From Gammaproteobacteria bacterium (GTDB lineage Bacteria > Pseudomonadota > Gammaproteobacteria > SZUA-229): a DNA stretch of 9,004 nt. The stretch is from the NCBI GenBank assembly GCA_016191795.1, contig JACPVK010000164.1:1-9004 (forward strand). The letters are read 5' to 3'. The notes under the pieces were generated by a model that was not told the origin of the DNA, made no database searches, and saw nothing but the letters and a program-made list of their open reading frames with translations. The translations under genes were made by a program, and so were the position numbers. Below, piece by piece: positions 1-4,524 of this stretch (position 1 is its first letter; the number at the start of each line of letters is the position of its first letter).

Positions 1-219
1 TTCAACGACTTCATCAACACGGTTCTTTAAATTGGGCTTGCGTCGATCTTTCTGTAACAACGCTTCCACGCCACCTTGTGTTTTGGCTTCGTGATAACGA
101 TAGAAGGTATCGCGTGATACGCCCATGATCTTGCAGGCTTGTGAGACATTGCCCAGCTCTTCTGCCAGGTTCAATAAGCCAAGCTTGTGTTTTACTATAG
201 GTTGATTTACAACATTCAT
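1..219 (-). CDS. IS481-family transposase, N-terminal 73 codons (runs off window)
   Basis: The protein begins MNVVNQPIVKHKLGLLNLAE and continues with a helix-turn-helix segment at about residues 14-45 (AEELGNVSQACKIMGVSRDT, then FYRY). This is the familiar opening of IS481 transposases, which are DDE enzymes that cut and join the element's ends. The catalytic core lies outside the window. The start is an ATG at 219, preceded by an AGGAG ribosome-binding site 9 bases away. That site falls inside a large hairpin, described separately. No frameshift or stop is visible in the 73 codons. Family assignment is from recognition of the N-terminus; whether the full copy is intact cannot be seen. Confidence 0.88.
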   Translation of the reverse strand, partial: MNVVNQPIVKHKLGLLNLAEELGNVSQACKIMGVSRDTFYRYHEAKTQGGVEALLQKDRRKPNLKNRVDEVVE

Positions 220-220
220 T

Positions 221-280
221 CGGGGTTACTCCTAAAAGGTTTGATGATGGTTCGCACTTCCATCAAACCCGGTAACCCCG
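221..280 (-). promoter_or_regulatory. Hairpin over the transposase ribosome-binding site
   Basis: Two nested 9-bp inverted repeats flank the transposase start: CGGGGTTAC (221-229) with GTAACCCCG (272-280), and GGTTTGATG (238-246) with CATCAAACC (261-269). In the minus-strand transcript the AGGAG ribosome-binding site lies between the arms, so a read-through transcript entering the element from the cassettes would fold it away. Insertion sequences such as IS10 and IS50 use this device to avoid activation by outside promoters. The pairing is seen; the effect is inferred. Confidence 0.6.
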
Positions 281-322
281 AACTTTTCAAGTCGGGTGTC
301 AGATAAAGTCTAAACTTCTACA

Positions 323-399
323 TATTAGGTACCAGAGAGCAATTGTCTCTAATATTAGAAATAATTGCTCTCCGGTACCTATTTTTTTGTGTTATGTGC
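323..399 (-). other. attC site of cassette A, truncated by the IS
   Basis: The R'' box GCACATAAC lies at 399-391. The stem is an 18-bp inverted repeat, 327-344 with 363-380, with one A/C difference that becomes a G-U pair in the minus-strand RNA; the loop is 18 bases. The matching R' box, expected beyond the stem near 308-316, is missing because the IS481 end begins at 322. The plus strand shows this hairpin followed by seven T, so it also resembles a terminator for plus-strand transcripts. Confidence 0.7.
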
Positions 400-404
400 T
401 GATC

Positions 405-1424
405 TTATTCGCCTCGTAATACCTGGCATATGAAATCAATTGCGCCTTCTTTGAATATGCTTGGCGTTGCATTAGACAACTTGCCCTCTTTCTCGAAGGC
501 ATCCTTTTGCTTTCTGCTAGAAAAGACATATGACGAGTAGTCCAGGTTATTCTTGAGGCCAGTTTCTCGGATTATTCGCCAAACATCATTTTGCTTTGCG
601 CTTGGCACCTTTTTCCGTACCTCCGCATCCAACTCTCGCGCCGTCAGCGGATATTCTTTGATCAAGTCTTCTTTTACCTTCTTAATGACCTCAACTTTCT
701 CGATCGGCACAACATCTCCCACCAGCTTCAATGTCGCAGCTCCAGATTTTTCTACGAACGAACCCTCTTTGATGAATTTCAGCTTTTTTGCCAAATCTTC
801 GTCCAGCACAAGTATTTTTGAGTTATCTTTCTCAATTAAGGATTTCTCAGTGTCGAGTATTGCTGCATTGCTTGGGCCTGCACGCCCAATCTTTGCCATG
901 AGATCAAGCCATTGATCGTTATTTTGTTTAATCCGTTTATTTATCAGGCTCTCTAGCTCGGCAAATTGTATTTTTTGGGTTCTTCCTCCATAGCGATAAT
1001 AGATCTCTCCGTTTTTTATTATCTGGTCTTTGCCTTCATCCTTCTTTGCGATTATCGGCTTCGTACTTGCTTCGTATATTTTAAAAACACCAAACTGCAT
1101 GTCTGATACTTCGATAATTGCCGATTCCCAACCAATATCCGACGAGAATATTTGAAGTATAAATCCGGTTATCTTCTCCGGATCGAGTTTCTCGAATTGT
1201 TCAATTGATTTCTCCGACATTCCTACAAGAGTTCTCGGCGCATCCGCAACACCATAGATAAGATAGCCGCCACGATTGTTTGCGAACGCGGCAAAATCTC
1301 TGAAGTAATCTGCCAAAGCCGCCAAACTAAATTGTTCCTTGAACTCTAATTCTTGTCCTTCCCGATGAAACAGTGTTCCGGCTTTCAGTCGAAGTAGTTC
1401 CTCGACTTTCTTCTGCTCAATCAT
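405..1424 (-). CDS. AlbA_2/Schlafen-type putative nucleic acid-binding protein (cassette A)
   Basis: This 339-residue protein opens with the AlbA_2 (Schlafen AlbA_2) signature. The segment GQELEFKEQF at residues 23-32 is followed by DFAAFANNRGGYLIYGVAD at 43-61, the usual ExxxEFK... AFANxxGGxLxxGV pattern. Such domains occur in predicted transcription regulators, in ATPase fusions and in Schlafen-type nucleases. The lysine- and glutamate-rich C-terminal half (about residues 165-339) matches no family I recognise, and no Walker motif is visible. The ATG at 1424 has AGGGA 6-7 bases upstream, within the cassette. The gene is A+T-rich compared with the mtn genes. It is the last cassette before the IS. 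Nucleic acid binding is inferred from the domain; the target and any catalysis are unknown. Confidence 0.8.
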   Translation of the reverse strand: MIEQKKVEELLRLKAGTLFHREGQELEFKEQFSLAALADYFRDFAAFANNRGGYLIYGVADAPRTLVGMSEKSIEQFEKLDPEKITGFILQIFSSDIGWESAIIEVSDMQFGVFKIYEASTKPIIAKKDEGKDQIIKNGEIYYRYGGRTQKIQFAELESLINKRIKQNNDQWLDLMAKIGRAGPSNAAILDTEKSLIEKDNSKILVLDEDLAKKLKFIKEGSFVEKSGAATLKLVGDVVPIEKVEVIKKVKEDLIKEYPLTARELDAEVRKKVPSAKQNDVWRIIRETGLKNNLDYSSYVFSSRKQKDAFEKEGKLSNATPSIFKEGAIDFICQVLRGE

Positions 1425-1456
1425 CCAATTTCCCTATCCTTGAACGTAGTAAAATG

Positions 1457-1549
1457 GCACATAACACATTAATAACTTGCTGCCTAGAGTGTAGGCCTGA
1501 TTTTTAGGCCGTAGCTCTAGGCAGTCAATGTTTATTTTCTTGTTAGCGC
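1457..1549 (-). other. attC site of cassette B
   Basis: The R'' box GCGCTAAC (1549-1542) overlaps the stop codon of the upstream gene. The stem pairs CTGCCTAGAG (1480-1489) with CTCTAGGCAG (1515-1524), and an inner GGCCT (1494-1498) with AGGCC (1506-1510). The R' box GTTATGTGC (1465-1457) begins the next cassette and is the exact complement of that cassette's R'' box at 399-391. Length is about 93 bases. Confidence 0.8.
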
Positions 1550-2313
1550 TCATGATTTGGCACCAGAATTGTTGCTGACGCATATTTGAAGTCCATGTTA
1601 TTTAATGGCTCAGTATTATATTTGGACTGTAAATAATTAAACACGGCTTGTTGGTCTTTTCTGTCTATATCGCCATCAACTATATATGCATCACCACTGG
1701 ATTCTAGTTCAAGAGGGTCAGTTACCGCCGTGTCGAATTTAGTGGCTAACGATGAGGATTTTATAGCCTTATAATTTATTGAAAGAGGGTTCAAGCACAA
1801 TTTAAGTGTTATATCTTCGCCGTTCGAATGAGCGGCGACTGCACCGTCAATAGTGTCAGCATAGCGAAAGAATGCGCTGTTTCTGAAAAAATAACAATCC
1901 GTTAAGGAGTTGTTGTTCATTTCGATAATTTTTGTTGAGCCGTAAATTGTAGAAATGAACTGCTCATATTGAGCTTCATGATTCACTCCTGTTCCTGTAA
2001 ACCAGATTATTCGTAAATCATGATTATATTTTGAAGATGACACTAATTGGCTTGCGGCCTTACCAATAATGCCAGAAATGCGATTGTTGGAATGTAGCGG
2101 AATATTGGTGCCGTGAACCTGACCACTAGATAGTACTTTATGTCTTTCAGAGAGATCTTCGGGATTATCTAATTTCGTTTTTTCCTCAATTAAAACAGTG
2201 CATGAGTCAAAATACGCAAGGAAGTCACTCTCTTGTTCAGTTGACTCGGGTATATCTTCGACCTGTATACCCCACATTTCTAGTACTTGTTTTGCAAATG
2301 AGTATCTATTCAT
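1543..2313 (-). CDS. Unrecognised protein with possible PD-(D/E)XK-like motif (cassette B)
   Basis: This 256-residue protein belongs to no family I recognise. No signal peptide or membrane segment is visible. Near the N-terminus, ESDFLAYFDSCTVLIEEKTK (residues 28-47) has an acidic residue, a beta-strand-like stretch and E-E-K, resembling the D...(D/E)xK core of restriction-type nucleases. This is a weak visual match only. A strand-helix pattern around residues 98-145 (RIIWFTGTG, then FISTIYGSTKIIEM) could be an alpha/beta fold. The ATG at 2313 is only 12 bases inside the cassette and has no visible ribosome-binding site. The stop TAA (1545-1543) is part of the attC R'' box. The gene is A+T-rich. 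The reading frame is well supported by its cassette position; the function is unknown. Confidence 0.72.
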   Translation of the reverse strand: MNRYSFAKQVLEMWGIQVEDIPESTEQESDFLAYFDSCTVLIEEKTKLDNPEDLSERHKVLSSGQVHGTNIPLHSNNRISGIIGKAASQLVSSSKYNHDLRIIWFTGTGVNHEAQYEQFISTIYGSTKIIEMNNNSLTDCYFFRNSAFFRYADTIDGAVAAHSNGEDITLKLCLNPLSINYKAIKSSSLATKFDTAVTDPLELESSGDAYIVDGDIDRKDQQAVFNYLQSKYNTEPLNNMDFKYASATILVPNHER

Positions 2314-2318
2314 TTTAC

Positions 2319-2413
2319 GCGCTAACGGCCTGGCTGTGCGGCGCCGGCCACTGAAGTATCAGGAAACATGGCGCGCTATCCCCGGCGTCCGCACGATCCA
2401 GTTGTTAAAGCGC
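2319..2413 (-). other. attC site of cassette C
   Basis: The R'' box GCGCTTTAAC is at 2413-2404 and the R' box GTTAGCGC at 2326-2319. Between them the minus strand folds with CTGG/CCAG, GTGCGG/CCGCAC and CGCCGG/CCGGCG. A single unpaired A lies between the last two helices. Such extrahelical bases are the feature that lets an integron integrase recognise the correct strand. Length is about 95 bases. Confidence 0.8.
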
Positions 2414-2899
2414 ATTTGGTATGTTCCTTGGCTGATAGCCAACCTTGCCTCCAACTGCATGACAGAGTCTTAAGGCCGCCTTTTCCAGCGGACCAAATGA
2501 CGGAAAGGTTTTCGATCCTGTAACAATGTACTGCAATTGTTTGGACGAATAGAGTTGGTCTAGCAACTCGATAACGGACTGTTCTTCTGCCGAAAGCTCG
2601 ACCAAGTTGAAAAGGCCAAGTTCTTTTGCCTTTCTCAATGAACGATGAAGCTCATGACCATACTTGTATCGAAGCTTCCGCAGGCTAACACCTTCCGACA
2701 GCAAGAAGGCTTTTAGCGAGAGCTCAATAGACTGCCCGACAAGAAACAATACGGGTATGGGAGCAACAATTTCGTAGCCTGCTTTCGAGCCCATTTTGTC
2801 ATCCGCTGCGAGAGCAGCCTCCAAGTACTCCGATGCATAACGCAACACACCTATAGGGGTCGTCCTGGTCGGGTCTTCGTGAAGTGCAGGTTCATTCAT
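2405..2899 (-). CDS. HEPN-like domain protein (cassette C)
   Basis: This 164-residue, mostly helical protein contains GQSIELSLKAFLLSEG at residues 55-70 and KYGHELHRSL at 79-88. This resembles the IELxLKAFL...G...KYGHDL pattern of HEPN-like proteins found alone or in toxin pairs. R77 and H82 form an R-x4-H arrangement like the RNase motif of active HEPN toxins, though it lies earlier in the fold than is usual. No nucleotidyltransferase (MNT) partner is encoded beside it. The ATG at 2899 is only 9 bases inside its cassette, with no clear ribosome-binding site, so translation may depend on sequence from the preceding attC. The stop TAA (2407-2405) lies in the R'' box. HEPN assignment is moderate; ribonuclease activity is speculative. 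Confidence 0.72.
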   Translation of the reverse strand: MNEPALHEDPTRTTPIGVLRYASEYLEAALAADDKMGSKAGYEIVAPIPVLFLVGQSIELSLKAFLLSEGVSLRKLRYKYGHELHRSLRKAKELGLFNLVELSAEEQSVIELLDQLYSSKQLQYIVTGSKTFPSFGPLEKAALRLCHAVGGKVGYQPRNIPNAL

Positions 2900-2965
2900 G
2901 CGCTTTAACGTAAAGTTGAGGGGCGCGCTGATTTTAGCGCGTCCCTCTCGAACGCCATGTTAGGG
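2900..2965 (-). other. attC site of cassette D
   Basis: This is the most canonical attC in the window, 66 bases long. The R'' box CCCTAAC is at 2965-2959 and the R' box GTTAAAGCGC at 2909-2900. The stem pairs GAGGGACGCGCT with AGCGCGCCCCTC with one mismatch. A GTTCGAG/CTCAAC outer part carries unpaired bases. It resembles the site at 3791-3858, including the GAGGGAC motif, which suggests both cassettes came from the same integron lineage. Confidence 0.85.
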
Positions 2966-3382
2966 ATCGATTTCACGATGCACTCCAAATATGTCCAGCC
3001 CCCAACACAAACAACCAAGATGCCAGAAAACATTGAGACCAGTTGGTGTGGCCTGTGGCAATAACCCGCCCAAACCAAGAACACCAAAAGCCAACAGGCT
3101 AAAACCAACAAAGAAATAGAAACGCGGAAAATTGGAAAAGGCCAAGCGAACAAGCTCGAAAAGGATTGCCACGCCGAAAACACCAAGAAAAAACGCAACT
3201 ACTTTTGCGGGGATGCTTAACCAAGCGAGACTCGAAGTGGCAAGCCAAGAAAGTTGTGGATCGCGCTCAAGAACCCAAAGCCCGAAATCGACGTAGACAG
3301 CGGCGGCGAAAAAAGGAATTGCCAGTAAGCCAGCGAGCTTGCTCAAGCCTTCAATGTCTTTTGGTGCAAATGTTTCGAGCAC
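2960..3382 (-). CDS. Small multi-pass membrane protein (cassette D)
   Basis: The 140-residue product has about four hydrophobic stretches: near residues 16-35, 45-80 (possibly two passes), 85-105 and 112-130. It is probably an inner-membrane protein. I do not recognise the family. The start is a GTG at 3382 with AAGGGAG five bases upstream. An in-frame TTG at 3400 would add six residues but has no ribosome-binding site and sits at the cassette edge. A nearby ATG at 3387 is out of frame. The stop TAA (2962-2960) is part of the R'' box. A different minus-strand frame across 2905-3198 is open by chance. Confidence 0.68.
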   Translation of the reverse strand: MLETFAPKDIEGLSKLAGLLAIPFFAAAVYVDFGLWVLERDPQLSWLATSSLAWLSIPAKVVAFFLGVFGVAILFELVRLAFSNFPRFYFFVGFSLLAFGVLGLGGLLPQATPTGLNVFWHLGCLCWGLDIFGVHREIDP

Positions 3383-3398
3383 AGCATCTCCCTTCTTC

Positions 3399-3455
3399 AA
3401 GCCCTAACAGTGTAATAAAGTATTGGGGTTGACGCCACAGTCGCTTGTTATGTTG
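3399..3455 (-). other. Degenerate attC site of cassette E (barstar), probably chimeric
   Basis: An R'' box CAACATAAC (3455-3447) and an R' box GTTAGGG (3408-3402) are present at attC spacing. However, the roughly 40 bases between them form no convincing stem. The right end (3399-3420) is an exact 22-base copy of 4172-4193, the right side of the leader-cassette attC. The left and right halves therefore appear to come from different attC sites. Confidence 0.55.
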
Positions 3456-3774
3456 CAATTAATGATATTCGAGTGTTTGAGCTGGATCTGATGAAACGCT
3501 CATTAACGAAACCCGAACACAAAACCAGTTCGCACAATATTTCGGGAAACTGCTCTCCAAACTGACGCATACCTCTTAATTCTAGTTCGAGTATTTCGCC
3601 AGATTTGACAGTGATGCAGGACATTCCGGCTTCTGGTTCATTTATGTAGGACATACAGTCTATCCACGCATTCATGTTTTCGCCGTAGAACCCAGGGAAT
3701 CCCATAGCTTCGGCAAATACTTCGTGGAAGCTCTCCCAGTCTTTAATTTTTTGGAGGTCGATTACTACATGCAA
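3448..3774 (-). CDS. Barstar-family protein (cassette E)
   Basis: The 108-residue protein matches barstar. VIDLQKIKDWESFHEVFAEA is followed by MGFPGFYGENMNAWIDCM, the conserved FPxYYGxNxxAxxD segment at about residues 24-42. Barstars bind and block barnase-type ribonucleases, acting as immunity proteins or antitoxins. No ribonuclease gene is adjacent, so this is an orphan in the window. The start chosen is a TTG at 3774, immediately before the conserved first strand. The frame stays open upstream to 3927, but that part translates the preceding attC (PNPSFKRDCRKARQPLN) and the neighbouring gene, so it is rejected. A purine-rich AAGAGAGAA lies about 7 bases upstream. The stop TAA (3450-3448) overlaps the R'' box. 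Family call is confident; the exact start is less so. Confidence 0.83.
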   Translation of the reverse strand: MHVVIDLQKIKDWESFHEVFAEAMGFPGFYGENMNAWIDCMSYINEPEAGMSCITVKSGEILELELRGMRQFGEQFPEILCELVLCSGFVNERFIRSSSNTRISLIAT

Positions 3775-3790
3775 GGTAAGTTCTCTCTTG

Positions 3791-3858
3791 CTACATATAG
3801 TTAAGTTAAGGGGCTGCCGCGCTTTTCGGCAGTCCCTCTTGAACGACGGGTTAGGGCT
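3791..3858 (-). other. attC site of cassette F with decayed R' box
   Basis: The R'' box AGCCCTAAC (3858-3850) is the exact complement of the cassette start GTTAGGGCT (4181-4173). The stem pairs GGGACTGCC with GGCAGCCCC with one A-C mismatch, outside which lie GTTCAAG and CTTAAC. Where an R' box GTTATGTTG is expected (complement of the next cassette's R'' box), the sequence reads TATATGTAG or similar at 3800-3791. The essential GTT is absent. Confidence 0.75.
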
Positions 3859-4166
3859 CGCACGTTCGGCCAGAAATAGATGGTCAAACTTATAACACTC
3901 CACCAAACTATAAAAGCTACGCTCCATATTGCAAGAAATACACCAGAGGCACCGCCCTCAACGCCAAACAAAATTAATATTTTCACTAACAATGTGTTGT
4001 TATCAAGAAAATACACTGCTGGCCAACCAGGAAAACTAAAAAGCAATGATAACCAATAGCCAGGCCATGATGAATTCAATTCGAGCCACATTCCTACATA
4101 AGACAAACTTTGAGAGATTAGCGCAAAAGCAATTGTTATCGCTAAGCCAATGATCGACGCTCGCAT
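3801..4166 (-). CDS. Small membrane protein reading into its own attC (cassette F)
   Basis: This 121-residue protein has hydrophobic segments near residues 5-22, 36-54 and 76-100, the last including IWSVAFIVWWSVISLTIYFW. It is likely an inner-membrane protein of unknown family. Unlike its neighbours it does not stop in the R'' box. Its last 20 or so residues (ALTRRSRGTAEKRGSPLT) are encoded by the attC stem, and it ends at a TAA on the far side (3803-3801). This basic tail is therefore of recombination-site origin. The ATG at 4166 is 15 bases inside the cassette; no strong ribosome-binding site is visible. Coding status is supported by the cassette position and the long hydrophobic segments, but not by any recognised family. 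Confidence 0.65.
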   Translation of the reverse strand: MRASIIGLAITIAFALISQSLSYVGMWLELNSSWPGYWLSLLFSFPGWPAVYFLDNNTLLVKILILFGVEGGASGVFLAIWSVAFIVWWSVISLTIYFWPNVRALTRRSRGTAEKRGSPLT

Positions 4167-4168
4167 AG

Positions 4169-4264
4169 CTAAAGCCCTAACAGTGTAATAAAGCGGACCC
4201 GATCAGTCCGCCTATTACTTTTTGGGCTGATTAGTAATATCGCCATTTTTACCAGTTTAATCAT
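4169..4264 (-). CDS. Possible 31-residue peptide in the leader cassette
   Basis: An ATG at 4264 opens a short frame, MIKLVKMAILLISPK and a basic tail, that crosses the attC at 4173-4228 and stops at a TAG just before the next gene. It has a hydrophobic stretch at residues 4-13. A start preceded only by GGTAAC, and an end encoded by attC, make chance likely. It is listed because it is the only frame of note in this cassette. Confidence 0.2.
   Translation of the reverse strand: MIKLVKMAILLISPKSNRRTDRVRFITLLGL
4173..4228 (-). other. Degenerate attC site of the leader cassette
   Basis: The R' box GTTAGGGCT is at 4181-4173. The stem pairs GTAATA (4185-4190) with TATTAC (4213-4218) and GCGGAC (4193-4198) with GTCCGC (4206-4211), with unpaired bases between the two helices. 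On the far side AGCCCAAAAAG (4228-4218) pairs with CTGTTAGGGCT except at two positions. One of these breaks the conserved AAC of an R'' box, so the site may now be inactive. Confidence 0.6.
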
Positions 4265-4414
4265 AAAGTTACCAGTAAAACCGTTGGATATTGAAATCGG
4301 GAAAGGCGGCCCCGCTTTTTCCATATAAAAATCAGACAATGTCCGTTAATGGGAATAGTGTATTAGCGAATCCTGAACGACTGCTCATGGCTATGAATTC
4401 TCATTCACCCTAAC
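4182..4414 (-). promoter_or_regulatory. Gene-poor leader region of the array, candidate promoter and repeats
   Basis: No convincing gene lies between 4167 and 4524. Minus-strand GTTAGGG at 4414-4408 resembles a cassette edge, giving a leader cassette of about 233 bases. TTACCAGT occurs twice in the same orientation, at 4249-4256 and 4269-4276, exactly 20 bases apart. A possible minus-strand promoter has TTAACG and TATATG 16 bases apart, near 4350-4323. It is weak, but it is placed to drive the whole cassette series. The stretch 4415-4524 shows nothing I can assign. An attI site is possible but not demonstrable. Confidence 0.35.
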
Positions 4415-4524
4415 CAGGCGAACGTCGGTTTAGTGGTGGAGTCGAACTTGGCGCACCGTCTATTTATCTTCTGTTAATGACCAATCCCGGCAGAAACCCA
4501 ACCAATACTAAAACCATCCCCAAT

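Larger units (their letters stand above)
1..322 (-). mobile_element. IS481-family insertion sequence, left end (partial)
   Basis: The element contains the N-terminal part of an IS481-type transposase and a terminus beginning TGTAGAAGTTTAGACTTTAT when read on the minus strand from 322. Ends beginning TGT are usual for this family. The outer boundary at 322 is placed there because the sequence to its right becomes the stem of an attC site. The rest of the element lies outside the window, so neither the other terminal repeat nor a target duplication can be checked. The element lies downstream of the cassette genes on the same strand. Confidence 0.8.
323..4414 (-). mobile_element. Integron gene-cassette array without integrase
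   Basis: Six to seven cassettes are arranged head to tail, all read on the minus strand. Each ends in an attC-like site with an R'' box (YYYAAC type), an imperfect stem and an R' box starting GTT. The first bases of a cassette are complementary to its own R'' box: GTTATGTGC/GCACATAAC (1465 and 399), GTTAGCGC/GCGCTAAC (2326 and 1549), GTTAAAGCGC/GCGCTTTAAC (2909 and 2413), GTTAGGG/CCCTAAC (3408 and 2965), GTTAGGGCT/AGCCCTAAC (4181 and 3858). This is expected when each cassette once was a circle. No integrase gene is present; the gene at the upstream side is a metabolic one. Such clusters are called CALINs. The right limit (4414) is less certain than the rest. Confidence 0.87.

Noticed and set aside
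327..388. Hairpin followed by T7 on the plus strand, resembling a terminator
   Set aside because: Both neighbouring genes are on the minus strand, and the hairpin fits the attC of cassette A by its R'' box and position. Terminator action on plus-strand transcripts is possible but secondary.
2905..3198. Open frame overlapping cassette D
   Set aside because: It overlaps the membrane-protein gene in another frame, crosses an attC site and has no supporting start signal.
3775..3927. Upstream extension of the barstar frame
   Set aside because: It translates the preceding attC and overlaps the neighbouring gene's 3' end; the barstar fold begins only after 3774.
1457..4181. Repeated stem sequences as a CRISPR array
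   Set aside because: The repeats are imperfect palindromes of varying length spaced by whole genes, which fits attC sites and not CRISPR.
4300..4524. An attI site or integrase remnant upstream of the array
   Set aside because: No integrase coding sequence is seen on either strand, and the direct repeats alone are insufficient evidence.
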